Positions 33,857 to 43,093 are shown, counted from the first letter of the stretch. The stretch is 64,000 nt of DNA from Pseudobowmanella zhangzhouensis (GCF_042662685.1 NZ_JBHSYO010000005.1:62001-126000); one strand, 5' to 3'. Made by a program: numbers and translations. Notes: generated by a model not told the origin, from the letters alone.

Positions 33857-34276
33857 TTAGCTTTTTTCGACCTGATTGCGTAATGCCAGCATCATGCCGT
33901 GGGCTCCTTCACCGGATAATTCAAACGGTAAGAATTCATTTTTAGGGGAATAGGTCAAAATCAGTTGTTCTTTCATACGGGACGTAGGTACATAGCCCAT
34001 ACTCCAGTCCGCAAATTCACGCCGATCAATCTGGCAATAATCTAAAATCACCACATTCTGATGACGTTTATCACGACAAATTAACTGGTATGTTTCATTA
34101 ACCACAGCACGGGATCCTTCCAAACACTGCAAAAAATATTTTCGGTTAAAACACAGCATGCCTGTGATAAAGCGTTTTTTATTATCCCGTTGTGCCACCT
34201 CAAGAATATTTTCAATATCCTCCGCTTTAAACTCAGGACTAATTTGGCTGGCGTAAATAAGTCTGACTAAATACAT
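33857..34276 (-). CDS. Stand-alone BLUF blue-light photoreceptor
   Basis: A 139-residue flavin-binding photosensor. BLUF signatures are present: the photoactive Tyr in 'LVRLIYAS' at residue 8, 'ITGMLCFNRKYFLQCLEG' (Asn and Gln that contact FAD), and the 'FADWSMGY' switch segment near residue 92. About 40 residues follow the BLUF core, with no GGDEF, EAL or other effector domain, so it belongs to the short PixD/BlrB-like class that acts by protein interaction. No partner gene is obvious; neighbours are sodB and a GMC oxidoreductase. Confidence 0.93.
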   Translation of the reverse strand: MYLVRLIYASQISPEFKAEDIENILEVAQRDNKKRFITGMLCFNRKYFLQCLEGSRAVVNETYQLICRDKRHQNVVILDYCQIDRREFADWSMGYVPTSRMKEQLILTYSPKNEFLPFELSGEGAHGMMLALRNQVEKS

Positions 34277-34345
34277 AACTAAAAAATCCGTACGAACCTG
34301 ACTAGCGACAGTGTAGTCAAGTCCGTCAACGATCGCGCAATCTCT

Positions 34346-35950
34346 TTAATCGCATCGGATTAAATCTGCGGCACGCTCAGCAATCATAATGGTTGGGGCG
34401 TTGGTGTTACCACCAATCAACGACGGCATCACCGAGGCATCCACCACCCGTAGACCCTGCACACCGCGTACGCGCAACTGCGGATCCACCACGGCTTGCG
34501 AGTCCTGCTCCGCTCCCATTTTGCAGGTACCCACAGGATGATAAATAGACTCGGCATGCTGACGAATAAATGCGGTCAGGGCGGCCTTATCGTTCACCAG
34601 CTTACCCGGTAATAATTCTTCTGTGGCAAACTGGCGCATGGAAGACGTGGCCAGAATCGTCCTCGCTTGCTCGATACCATCGAGCAAATAATCCAGATCT
34701 CGCGAATCGCTTAAATAGGCCGGGTCTATTAATGGTGCGTCGGCCGGATTGGTGGATTGCAGGCGGATTGTACCGCGGCTGTGGGGATACAGGTGACACA
34801 CATGTAAACCATAGCCGTAGCCACCGACCAGCTTGCGGCCGTGATCCTGTAAAATAGCCGGCAAGAAATGCAGCTGCAGATCGGTACGGCCATCCCCATG
34901 CCGACTTTGCAGAAAGCCCGCCCCTTCGGCGATATTGCTGCTGAAAATATCATTACGTGAAAACAAATAGCGCCATGCCGCCTGCGCATAACGTGGTACT
35001 TGTTTGGCGCTGATCGCATAGCTGCCCGGTGCCTGGCCACGATGCTGAATGATCACATCCAGGTGATCCTGCAAATTTTGCCCCACCCCGGGCACGTCAG
35101 CCAACACCTGAATACCCTGTTGGTGCAGGTGCTCTGCCGGGCCAATCCCAGATAACATCAATAGTTGCGGTGAGTTAACCGCACCGCCGGATAAAATCAC
35201 TTCGCGACTGGCAATCAGGCTTTGGCGCTGATTACGCAAGCGTACTTGCACGCCAATCGCCCTGTCACCGGCAAACAACACTTTCTCACTCAGGCAACCG
35301 GTCAAAATGGTCAGATTGCCGCGCGCCTGCGCCTCGCTCAAATAGGCTTTGGCGGCCGAGCAGCGTTGGCCGTTTATTTGCGTCACCTGATACTGCCCTA
35401 AGCCAATTCGCTCTGGACCATTGAAATCGTCTACCTGTTGATGTCCTGCCTCAGTAGCGGCATCTATAAACGCCTGCGTGAGAGGGCTGATATAACGCAA
35501 ATCCGAGACCTGTAGCGGCCCACTGTCACCGTGCCAGTGGTTGGCTCCACGGCTATTACGCTCAGATTTTTTGAAATAGGGTAAAACCTGCTGCCAGTGC
35601 CAGCCTTCTGCACCCTGCTCTGCCCAATCATCATAATCGCGCTCATCGCCGCGGATATAACACATGGCATTGACCGAACTGGAACCACCGAGGGTTTTAC
35701 CCCTTGGCCAATAAAGCCTGCGTTGATTCAGCCCGGCCTGCGGCACCGTATTATATTGCCAGTTCAGATGATTAAACCGCGCCATCAGCGCCAACCCGAA
35801 AGGAATATGAATGAGGGGGTTACGATCTACCCCACCAGCTTCCAGCAAACACACCTGTATATCTGGAACTTCGCTTAATCGTGCGGCCAGGGTGGCACCG
35901 GCAGAGCCTGCACCTACGATGATATAGTCATACTCTTGTCTGATAGCCAT
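34346..35950 (-). CDS. GMC-family FAD oxidoreductase (choline-dehydrogenase-like)
   Basis: A 534-residue flavoenzyme. Residues 8-30 form the FAD-binding 'YIIVGAGSAGATLAARL', then the GMC signature 1 ('YWPRGKTLGGSSSVNAMCYIRG') and signature 2 ('GAVNSPQLLMLSGIGP'), with the catalytic His in 'YHPVGTCKMG' and Asn/His in the C-terminal 'GGNTNAPTIMIAERAADLI'. GMC members oxidise alcohols, choline or aldoses; sequence alone does not give the substrate. No betaine aldehyde dehydrogenase or BetI is adjacent, so choline is doubtful. Start ATG at 35950 is chosen by family; an upstream ATG at 35983 is possible. Divergent from the rhodanese gene. Confidence 0.92.
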   Translation of the reverse strand: MAIRQEYDYIIVGAGSAGATLAARLSEVPDIQVCLLEAGGVDRNPLIHIPFGLALMARFNHLNWQYNTVPQAGLNQRRLYWPRGKTLGGSSSVNAMCYIRGDERDYDDWAEQGAEGWHWQQVLPYFKKSERNSRGANHWHGDSGPLQVSDLRYISPLTQAFIDAATEAGHQQVDDFNGPERIGLGQYQVTQINGQRCSAAKAYLSEAQARGNLTILTGCLSEKVLFAGDRAIGVQVRLRNQRQSLIASREVILSGGAVNSPQLLMLSGIGPAEHLHQQGIQVLADVPGVGQNLQDHLDVIIQHRGQAPGSYAISAKQVPRYAQAAWRYLFSRNDIFSSNIAEGAGFLQSRHGDGRTDLQLHFLPAILQDHGRKLVGGYGYGLHVCHLYPHSRGTIRLQSTNPADAPLIDPAYLSDSRDLDYLLDGIEQARTILATSSMRQFATEELLPGKLVNDKAALTAFIRQHAESIYHPVGTCKMGAEQDSQAVVDPQLRVRGVQGLRVVDASVMPSLIGGNTNAPTIMIAERAADLIRCD

Positions 35951-36031
35951 AGTTATTATTTTCGGGCTAAAGTGGGATTCCATTTTGCGCAATTCGTCAC
36001 CAGTTAACAACCTGATCATTAAGGAAAAACT

Positions 36032-36424
36032 ATGCCAATCAGCACAGGCTACCAAGCGTTATTGGCACAAGCCAATGCCAGAATAAAGACCATCAGCGTT
36101 GAGCAGGCCAAGGGCATGGTGCATCAGGCTGATGTGCAGTTTGTTGATATACGTGATGTCCGCGAGTTACAGCGTACGGGCAAAATAGCCGGGGCCTTTC
36201 ATGCACCGCGCGGCATGCTGGAATTCTGGGTTGACCCGGCCAGTCCCTATCACAAACCTCTGTTTGCTCAGCCACTGACCTTTGTGCTGTATTGTCAGTC
36301 AGGCTGGCGCTCGGCGCTGGCCACAGACACATTAAAGATGATGGGTATGGACAACGTGTGCCATATAGAAGGCGGCTTCAGCGCCTGGCAACAAGCCGGT
36401 GGGACGACGGAAAAGGTAGATTAA
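36032..36424 (+). CDS. Rhodanese-like sulfurtransferase
   Basis: A 130-residue single rhodanese domain: 'QFVDIRDVRELQRTGKIAGAFHAP' and the active-site loop with Cys in 'LYCQSGWRSALA' near residue 90, closing with 'IEGGFSAWQQAGG'. It carries persulfide sulfur in the cytoplasm; the acceptor is unknown. It has an AGGAA ribosome site and is divergent from the GMC oxidoreductase gene. Confidence 0.92.
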   Translation: MPISTGYQALLAQANARIKTISVEQAKGMVHQADVQFVDIRDVRELQRTGKIAGAFHAPRGMLEFWVDPASPYHKPLFAQPLTFVLYCQSGWRSALATDTLKMMGMDNVCHIEGGFSAWQQAGGTTEKVD

Positions 36425-36450
36425 AAAAACCGCCCAAAGGCGGTTTTTTT
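36423..36450. terminator. Bidirectional terminator between rhodanese gene and secF
   Basis: A7-CCGCC-CAAA-GGCGG-T7 (stem 36430-36443). Confidence 0.88.
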
Positions 36451-36453
36451 GAT

Positions 36454-37398
36454 TTAGATAAGCGGTTCCTGATCCGCGCCTTCTTTTTCCACCTCAGGTG
36501 GCATCAGATCTTCGCGGCTTACACCCAGTAACAGCGCCATGGAACTGGCGATATAAATAGATGAATAAGTACCGATAAACACACCAAACAGTAACGCCGT
36601 GGCGAAACCATGAATAATCGCGCCACCAAAGTAGAACAGCGCGACTAATACCAAAATGGTGGTTAATGATGTGATGATGGTACGGCTCAGGGTTTGCGTC
36701 AGTGAGTTATTCACCACCTCAACCGGTTCACCTTTACGCATCTTACGGAAGTTCTCACGGATGCGGTCACACACCACGATGGTATCGTTGAGCGAGTAAC
36801 CAATTACCGCCAGCAGCGCCGCCAGGACGTTTAAGTCAAACTCCATCTGGATAACTGAGAAAAGACCTAGCGTAATAATCACATCGTGCGCCAAGGCTAA
36901 TACCGAGCCCAGCGCAAAACGCCATTCAAAGCGCATCGCCACATAAATCAGGATACACAGCAACGCCACCAGCATGGCCAAACCGCCCTGCTCAGTCAGT
37001 TCGTCACCCACGTTTGGTCCAACGAACTCGATACGGCGCTGTTCCACCTGGCTACCATCGGCACGCAGCAGGCTAACAACCTGATCACCCAGTTCCGCAG
37101 CTTTCACGCCTTCACGGGGTGCCAGACGGATCAGTACATCGCGGCTGCTGCCGAAGTTTTGTACCACCGCATCCGGGAATCCGCCATTGTTCATTTGCTG
37201 ACGAATCGCATCCAGTTGCGCGGGTTGTTCATAGCCGACTTCAATCAGCGTACCGCCGGTAAAATCCAGCCCCCAGTTCAGGCCATTGACACCCAATGAA
37301 ATCATTGAGCTAATCAGTAACGCGCCGGACATGATCATGGCCGGAACACGCAACTTCATAAAGTCGACAACGTCATTTAATTTGATTAACTGAAACAT
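36454..37398 (-). CDS. secF: Protein translocase subunit SecF
   Basis: A 314-residue membrane protein with six transmembrane segments and a periplasmic domain, partner of SecD in the proton/sodium-driven step of Sec export. 'GLNWGLDFTGGTLIEVGY' and 'VIGYSLNDTIVVCDRIREN' are diagnostic. Last gene of the tgt-yajC-secD-secF group, 12 bases after secD. Confidence 0.97.
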   Translation of the reverse strand: MFQLIKLNDVVDFMKLRVPAMIMSGALLISSMISLGVNGLNWGLDFTGGTLIEVGYEQPAQLDAIRQQMNNGGFPDAVVQNFGSSRDVLIRLAPREGVKAAELGDQVVSLLRADGSQVEQRRIEFVGPNVGDELTEQGGLAMLVALLCILIYVAMRFEWRFALGSVLALAHDVIITLGLFSVIQMEFDLNVLAALLAVIGYSLNDTIVVCDRIRENFRKMRKGEPVEVVNNSLTQTLSRTIITSLTTILVLVALFYFGGAIIHGFATALLFGVFIGTYSSIYIASSMALLLGVSREDLMPPEVEKEGADQEPLI

Positions 37399-37410
37399 AG
37401 TGACGACTCC

Positions 37411-39264
37411 TTACACCGACAGCTTGGTGACACGTTTGCCACCCCAGACGTTATTCACAATCACGCGGGTTACCACAATCGCAGTAAACATCGAGGTGAT
37501 AATCCCGATAGCCAGCGTAATGGAGAAGCCTTTAATCGGACCGGTACCGATACCGAACAGAATCACTGCGGCAATCAACGTGGTGATATTGGCATCCAAA
37601 ATGGTGGAAAACGCACTGTCATAACCATGATGGATTGCCTGCTGTGGTCCCCGGCCTTCTCGTAATTCTTCACGAATACGTTCAAAAATCAGCACGTTAG
37701 CATCAACTGCCATGCCCACCGTCAAAACAATCCCGGCCATACCCGGTAATGTCAGCGTCGCGCCCGGGATAAGCCCCATCACTCCGATAATCAGAATCAG
37801 GTTAGCCAGCAAGGCTGCGTTAGCGACCAGACCAAACTTTTTGTAGTAGAACAGCATAAATGCCAGTACCAACACCAGACCATATAATATGGCGGTTTGA
37901 CCCAGTTCGATGTTCTCTTTACCCAGGCTTGGGCCGACGGTGCGTTCTTCGACGATCTGAATCGGCGCAATCAGTGCACCGGCACGCAGAAGCAGTGCCA
38001 GATTATGTGCTTCACCCGGGCTGTCCAGACCGGTAATGCGGAATGCCTGACCCAGTGTGGTCTGAATCGTTGCTACGCTGATAACGCGCTGGATTTTCTC
38101 AAACACAGGTTTGTCGTTTTCATCACGCTCTGGCAAAGGCTTATATTCGATAAAGACCGTTGCCATTGGCTTTCTGACATTTTCACGTGAAAACGCGGTG
38201 ATTTGCGCACCACCTTCAGAGTCCAGCTTAATGTTGACCTGTGGACGACCGTTTTCATCAACCCCGGCACGGGCATCGACGATATGGCTGCCTTTGAGCG
38301 CGATAGTATCTACCAACAATTCCGGACGGCCGGTTTTATCATTATCGATCAGGATAGAACCCGGTGGCACACGACCGTTCAGCGCATCACGCACATCGTG
38401 TTCGGTATCCACCAAGCGGAATTCCAGCGTCGCCGTAGCGTTAAGAATTTGCTTAGCGTAAGCCGTGTCCTGAATACCCGGTAATTGCACCACGATACGA
38501 TCTGGGCCCTGACGCTGAATCAGCGGCTCTGCCACACCCAATTGGTTAACCCGGTTGCGCATGATAGTGATGTTTTGCTTCACTGCATTGTCGCGGGTTT
38601 CTTTCAGGCTTAATTCGCTGAATACGACTTTTAGCGTCAGCTCACCGGATTCGCTGACCACCACGTCAGGCTTGGTACGTTTGATAAACGACTCCGCCAG
38701 GCTCAGCATGTCCGCATCACGGAACAGCACAGACACGCTGTTACCTTCAACCTCTACGGTACGGTAGCGAATCTTTTCAATCCGCAGCGAACGGCGCAGT
38801 TCATCACGCAGACTTTGCAGGTTGTCTTTGAGCACGGTATTCATGTCCACTTCCATCAGGAAATGTACACCACCACGTAAGTCCAGACCCAGCTTCAGCG
38901 GCTCACCGCCGAGGGCTTTCAGCCACTCTGGGGTATCCGGTGCCAGGTTGTTTGCGACGATAAATTTGTTGCCCAGTTCGGCAGCAATGGTCTCGCGCGC
39001 CTGGTTTTGTTGATCGGGGTTTTCCAGACGGATCAGAATTTGTTTGCTATCCGCATCAAATTTGGACCCTTTAATCTTAATGCCCGCATCGGCCAATGCT
39101 TGTTCAGCATTCAGCAACACGGTGCTATCGATGACGGCATTGCGATCCGGCGAGATTTGTACGGCATGATCCTCGCCGTAAATATTGGGCAACGCATACA
39201 AACCGGCGACCGCAATCACCAGTATGACCATCAGCGTTTTCCACAGGGGAGTCTTGTTCAACAC
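37411..39264 (-). CDS. secD: Protein translocase subunit SecD
   Basis: A 617-residue membrane protein: first helix near residues 8-25, a large periplasmic P1 region containing 'LGLDLRGGVHFLMEVD', and five C-terminal helices with 'GMAVDANVLIFERIREEL'. With SecF it pulls the exported chain out of SecYEG on the periplasmic side. A terminator-like hairpin separates it from yajC, so it may also have its own promoter. Confidence 0.98.
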   Translation of the reverse strand: MLNKTPLWKTLMVILVIAVAGLYALPNIYGEDHAVQISPDRNAVIDSTVLLNAEQALADAGIKIKGSKFDADSKQILIRLENPDQQNQARETIAAELGNKFIVANNLAPDTPEWLKALGGEPLKLGLDLRGGVHFLMEVDMNTVLKDNLQSLRDELRRSLRIEKIRYRTVEVEGNSVSVLFRDADMLSLAESFIKRTKPDVVVSESGELTLKVVFSELSLKETRDNAVKQNITIMRNRVNQLGVAEPLIQRQGPDRIVVQLPGIQDTAYAKQILNATATLEFRLVDTEHDVRDALNGRVPPGSILIDNDKTGRPELLVDTIALKGSHIVDARAGVDENGRPQVNIKLDSEGGAQITAFSRENVRKPMATVFIEYKPLPERDENDKPVFEKIQRVISVATIQTTLGQAFRITGLDSPGEAHNLALLLRAGALIAPIQIVEERTVGPSLGKENIELGQTAILYGLVLVLAFMLFYYKKFGLVANAALLANLILIIGVMGLIPGATLTLPGMAGIVLTVGMAVDANVLIFERIREELREGRGPQQAIHHGYDSAFSTILDANITTLIAAVILFGIGTGPIKGFSITLAIGIITSMFTAIVVTRVIVNNVWGGKRVTKLSV

Positions 39265-39302
39265 AACTCAACGTCCTTTTTGCAGGGTTAGTAACCCAAA
39301 AA

Positions 39303-39330
39303 ACGAAAAAAGCCGGGCCGGGCCCGACTT
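39303..39330 (-). terminator. Minus-strand terminator-like hairpin between yajC and secD
   Basis: On the minus strand the GC-rich stem (AAG, CGGGC pairing with GCCCG, CTT; one mismatch) is followed by T6. Inside the expected operon, so it may be leaky. Confidence 0.6.
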
Positions 39331-39337
39331 ATTCACA

Positions 39338-39673
39338 TTAAATATTTTTCATGGTGCCTTTAGGCAGAACCGCCGTCACCGCACCTTTTTGTACGACGAT
39401 GTTGGTGCTGTCGTTCAGGCTGATTTCGATAAAATCTTTGTCAGCACTGACTTTGTTGATTTTACCGACCATGCCGCCCTGGGTCAGGACTTCATCACCT
39501 TTGCTCAGGCCTTCCACCAGCGCCTTGTGCTCTTTCATGCGTTTAGCTTGTGGGCGATACAGCATGAAATAAAACACTAAACCAAACACGGCCAGCATGA
39601 TGATCATTTCGAAACCACCACCTTGTGGTGCACCGGCACCCGCTGCATGGGCACTAGAAATAAAAAAGCTCAT
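39338..39673 (-). CDS. yajC: Preprotein translocase subunit YajC
   Basis: A 111-residue protein with a single membrane helix (about residues 22-42, 'MIIMLAVFGLVFYFMLYRPQAKR') and a small cytoplasmic domain ('GDEVLTQGGMVGKI'). It associates with SecDF and YidC. Placed between tgt and secD as in most gammaproteobacteria. Confidence 0.97.
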   Translation of the reverse strand: MSFFISSAHAAGAGAPQGGGFEMIIMLAVFGLVFYFMLYRPQAKRMKEHKALVEGLSKGDEVLTQGGMVGKINKVSADKDFIEISLNDSTNIVVQKGAVTAVLPKGTMKNI

Positions 39674-39733
39674 AGGATTCCCCTGTTTAACTTGTTATTT
39701 ATTGTACGGGAGCCGCGGCTCCCTGTTATTGAA

Positions 39734-40852
39734 TTACTCTGCCAGTGGCGGTACGTCCATACCTTTCTGGGCATAAAACTCGGCGACAAACTCATCCAGC
39801 TTATTCGCTTCAATGGCGTCACGCAGCCCCTGCATCACGCGCTGATAATACCGTAAGTTATGGATGGTATTGAGTCGTGCGCCGAGGATTTCATTGCATT
39901 TGTCGAGATGATGTAAATATGACCGTGTGTAGTTTTTACAAGTGTAACAGTCACATTTTTCATCTAGTGGACGCGTATCGGTTTTATTCGCCGCATTACG
40001 GATCTTGATCACGCCTTCGGTAACAAACAAATGCCCGTTACGTGCGTTACGGGTCGGCATCACGCAGTCGAACATATCGATGCCGCGGCGTACCGCTTCA
40101 ACGATATCTTCCGGCTTGCCCACGCCCATCAGATAACGGGGTTTGTGCGCCGGAATTTTCCACGCGGTGTGATCCAGAATGCGGATCATATCTTCTTTAG
40201 GCTCACCCACCGATAACCCACCGATGGCGTAACCGTCAAAGTCGATATTGACCAGGCCTTGCAGCGACACATCACGCAGGTCTTCGTACATGCCGCCCTG
40301 AATAATGCCGAACAAGGCAGATGGATTATCTGCATGGGCATCTTTACTGCGCTGTGCCCAGCGCAGTGACAATTCCATGGAGGTACGAGCCTGCTCATCG
40401 GTGGCGGGATACGGCGTACATTCATCGAAAATCATCACGATATCTGAGCCCAGATCGCGCTGCACTTCCATGGATTTTTCCGGCGTCAGCAGGATCTTTT
40501 CGCCATTAATCGGTGAGCGGAAGGTCACGCCCTCTTCGCTGATTTTGCGCAGATCGCCAAGGCTAAATACCTGAAAACCACCTGAGTCGGTCAGAATCGG
40601 CTTATCCCAGTGCATAAAATCGTGCAGGTCACCGTGCATTTTCATAATTTCGGTGCCCGGACGTAACATCAGGTGAAAGGTGTTACCCAAACAAATATGC
40701 GCACCTGTGTCTTTCAGTTCTTCCGGCGTCATACCTTTGACCGTGCCGTAGGTCCCCACTGGCATAAATGCCGGGGTTTCAACCACACCACGATCAAAAA
40801 TCAGACGGCCACGACGGGCCTTGCCGTCGGTATTAATCAGTTCAAATTTCAT
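39734..40852 (-). CDS. tgt: tRNA-guanine transglycosylase
   Basis: A 372-residue enzyme that exchanges guanine-34 for preQ1 in GUN tRNAs, including the tRNA-Asn found in this window. Nucleophile/base Asp residues in 'TDSGGFQVFSLG' and 'FDCVMPTRNARNG'; zinc site 'CDCYTCKNYTRSYLHHL'. Normal length. Normally follows queA directly; here a membrane-protein gene lies between. Confidence 0.98.
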   Translation of the reverse strand: MKFELINTDGKARRGRLIFDRGVVETPAFMPVGTYGTVKGMTPEELKDTGAHICLGNTFHLMLRPGTEIMKMHGDLHDFMHWDKPILTDSGGFQVFSLGDLRKISEEGVTFRSPINGEKILLTPEKSMEVQRDLGSDIVMIFDECTPYPATDEQARTSMELSLRWAQRSKDAHADNPSALFGIIQGGMYEDLRDVSLQGLVNIDFDGYAIGGLSVGEPKEDMIRILDHTAWKIPAHKPRYLMGVGKPEDIVEAVRRGIDMFDCVMPTRNARNGHLFVTEGVIKIRNAANKTDTRPLDEKCDCYTCKNYTRSYLHHLDKCNEILGARLNTIHNLRYYQRVMQGLRDAIEANKLDEFVAEFYAQKGMDVPPLAE

Positions 40853-41028
40853 ATCAGTTCCCAGAGCCTTCCGGAAAACAGTCCAGGACTCAAAAGGTTA
40901 AAAAAACGCGCCGGATTATACCTGATTTTATGGAACGGGAGGAAACCTTTCGCCATGGGATTTTTAGCATTTAGACTGTTTTGTGATGAGCAGTTCAGCA
41001 TTGTTGCGGGTGCCCTGCTCCAATTCAC

Positions 41029-41772
41029 TTATTTTGCGATTGCGCGATATTCCTTAATCAACAGACCGTAATCACTTTGTTCCGCGCGAAGCGTCAATGT
41101 CCCATTAGCGTTTAGCTTTTGATAGAAGGGCTCTGACACACAGATATAGGTTGAATCCCAATCTGGTTTACCCAAAAGTCTTAAACGGTATTGACAGAGC
41201 TTTGATCTTGAACGTTTTTCATAGGCCATTGCCACATTTACAGGCTCTACAACTGCGAACTGATGCATACCTAGCGGAACGACACGGTCAACAAAATTAT
41301 CAACCAATAACCACACCAATAACGGCAAACAAAAGACCATAACGAGCCCTCGCTTGGACTTCATCAAATAATGCGAAAACCCTGCATCCTTTATGAGAAC
41401 CACGCACCAGAGTAGTAAGAAGCCAATTTTGAGCCCCCAGATCAAGCCAGACAATTCTGATGTAATATGATTAGCCGGCAGGAAATCGGCGAACCCGCCA
41501 AGCAATTGAGCAAGTAGCAACCCGAAAAAGGACAGCAACGTTGTGCGAGTTATCCATAGCAATTCTGCCCAACGAGGTTTTTCTGCTGACTCGACACCTT
41601 CACCGGCCAAATCTGCCCCCGTTTGTGGCATTTGCTTTTCGGTTAACTTTAAATCAAGTGCACGTTGAGCTGCGACGTAACGTTCAGGAAAACGAGTCTG
41701 ATCTATACGAGCCAATACATCCTGTAATTCGTCAACGCTGTATGTGGCATAATTTGGCGTATTTTGATTCAT
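41029..41772 (-). CDS. Unrecognised three-helix membrane protein between queA and tgt
   Basis: A 247-residue protein not recognised by family. Residues 10-40 resemble a short motif seen at the N-terminus of various membrane proteins ('YSVDELQDVLARIDQTRFPER'), then an acidic linker. Three hydrophobic segments follow at about 75-98, 110-130 and 142-162. The last 80 residues are soluble and contain two Cys ('KLCQYRLRLLG', 'STYICVSEPFYQKL'). The ATG has a strong GGGAGG site. It is co-directional with queA (37-bp gap) and tgt (176-bp gap). Base composition looks more AT-rich than its neighbours. Function unknown. Confidence 0.75.
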   Translation of the reverse strand: MNQNTPNYATYSVDELQDVLARIDQTRFPERYVAAQRALDLKLTEKQMPQTGADLAGEGVESAEKPRWAELLWITRTTLLSFFGLLLAQLLGGFADFLPANHITSELSGLIWGLKIGFLLLWCVVLIKDAGFSHYLMKSKRGLVMVFCLPLLVWLLVDNFVDRVVPLGMHQFAVVEPVNVAMAYEKRSRSKLCQYRLRLLGKPDWDSTYICVSEPFYQKLNANGTLTLRAEQSDYGLLIKEYRAIAK

Positions 41773-41809
41773 AGCACCTCCCTGTGCTGCAGATTCATGT
41801 TAGGTTTTG

Positions 41810-42847
41810 TCAGGCCCTGTTAATAAACATGGCATCGCCATAGCTGAAGAAACGATAACGTTGCGCAATAGCCTGCTGATAAGCATGCATCACATTATCG
41901 CGCCCGGCAAAAGCGCTGATCAGCATAATCAGAGTCGACTCCGGCAAGTGGAAATTGGTCAGCATGGCATCCACTAGCTGAAACTCGTAGCCCGGGTAAA
42001 TAAATATATCGGTATCGGCAAAAAACGGTGCCAGCCCGGTTCCCGCATGTTTCGCTGCCTGTGCAGCAGACTCTAATGAACGTACCGAGGTAGTCCCTAC
42101 TGCCACAACGCGTTTGCCGGCGGCTTTGGTGGCAAGAATAGCATCCACCACTTCCTGCGGCACTTCAGCATATTCAGAGTGCATTTTATGTTCAAGAATA
42201 TTATCGGCACGCACCGGCTGGAACGTCCCCGCGCCCACATGCAAGGTCACAAACGCCTTGTTGACTCCCTTAGCCTCCAGCGCAGCAAAAATTTCATCGT
42301 CAAAGTGCAGGCCCGCAGTAGGCGCAGCCACCGCCCCGGGTTTTTCACTGTATACCGTCTGATACCGTTCCTGATCGCTCTGTTCGTCAGGACGGTCAAT
42401 ATAGGGTGGCAACGGCATATGGCCATGGGCCTGTAAATCGGCCAGCACATCACCTGAGGTAAATTCCAGTTCAAACAGTGCATCATGGCGCGCCAACATG
42501 GTGACTTCGACACTGTTTTCCAGGATCAGTTTTGTACCCGGTTTAGGCGCTTTGCTGGCGCGCACATGCGCCAACACCCGGCGCTCATCCAGCAGACGTT
42601 CTACCAATACCTCAACCTTGCCGCCACTGGCTTTTTGCCCCAGCAAGCGCGCGGGGATCACACGGGTATTGTTAAACACCAGTAGGTCACCGGGTTCCAG
42701 TAAATTCACAATATCCGGAAAGTGCAGATGTTGTGTCGTCCCGCTTTTTCCATCCAGATGGAGTAACCGGCTGGCACTGCGTTTTTCAGTGGGATAGCGG
42801 GCAATCAATTCATCAGGTAAGTCGAAGGAAAAATCACTGCGTTTCAT
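41810..42847 (-). CDS. queA: S-adenosylmethionine:tRNA ribosyltransferase-isomerase QueA
   Basis: A 345-residue enzyme that transfers the ribosyl of SAM to preQ1-tRNA to give epoxyqueuosine. 'FSFDLPDELIARYPTEKRSASRLL' at the start, 'VFNNTRVIPARL' and 'GAVAAPTAGLHFDDEI' are family signatures, and 'VTLHVGAGTFQPVRADN' follows. Upstream gene of the queA...tgt-yajC-secDF set. Confidence 0.97.
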   Translation of the reverse strand: MKRSDFSFDLPDELIARYPTEKRSASRLLHLDGKSGTTQHLHFPDIVNLLEPGDLLVFNNTRVIPARLLGQKASGGKVEVLVERLLDERRVLAHVRASKAPKPGTKLILENSVEVTMLARHDALFELEFTSGDVLADLQAHGHMPLPPYIDRPDEQSDQERYQTVYSEKPGAVAAPTAGLHFDDEIFAALEAKGVNKAFVTLHVGAGTFQPVRADNILEHKMHSEYAEVPQEVVDAILATKAAGKRVVAVGTTSVRSLESAAQAAKHAGTGLAPFFADTDIFIYPGYEFQLVDAMLTNFHLPESTLIMLISAFAGRDNVMHAYQQAIAQRYRFFSYGDAMFINRA

Positions 42848-42956
42848 GGGGTCCCCTTGTTGATAACGGCGGGATTATAAAGACTGTTTAGGGTATGCAC
42901 CAGTATACTTATGTAGCGACCTGAATACTTTTTCAACGGAGAAACAGGGTTATACT

Positions 42957-43041
42957 TCAAACATCAAATGTGTGTGTTGTTCTCTGCGTGTTGTTCCTAG
43001 TAACAAATTCGTACACCGGCCTCCCCTGGCCGGTTTTTTTT
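42957..43041 (+). ncRNA. Possible short + strand RNA upstream of orphan terminator
   Basis: A + strand terminator at 43015-43041 has no gene before it on that strand. TATACT at 42951-42956 could be a -10 box but no good -35 is present. Tentative; an ORF through here (42972-43172) runs through both terminators and is not credible. Confidence 0.3.
43015..43041 (+). terminator. Orphan + strand intrinsic terminator
   Basis: ACCGGCC (43015-43021), loop TCCCCT, GGCCGGT (43028-43034), T8. It lies between two minus-strand genes and points the wrong way for both. Confidence 0.8.
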
Positions 43042-43058
43042 GCCTGAATGGGTATGCT

Positions 43059-43087
43059 TTTACATACTATGCATTTAGCACTAATAC
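43059..43087 (+). promoter_or_regulatory. Sigma-70 promoter for candidate small RNA
   Basis: TTTACA (43059-43064), exactly 17 bases, TAATAC (43082-43087). A second TATACT is at 43109-43114. No protein gene follows on this strand before the terminator. Confidence 0.65.
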
Positions 43088-43093
43088 CTTAAA

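Noticed and set aside
39734..42847. Possible preQ1 riboswitch for the queuosine genes.
   Set aside because: No pseudoknot-forming preQ1 aptamer pattern was recognised upstream of queA, queC or queE by eye.
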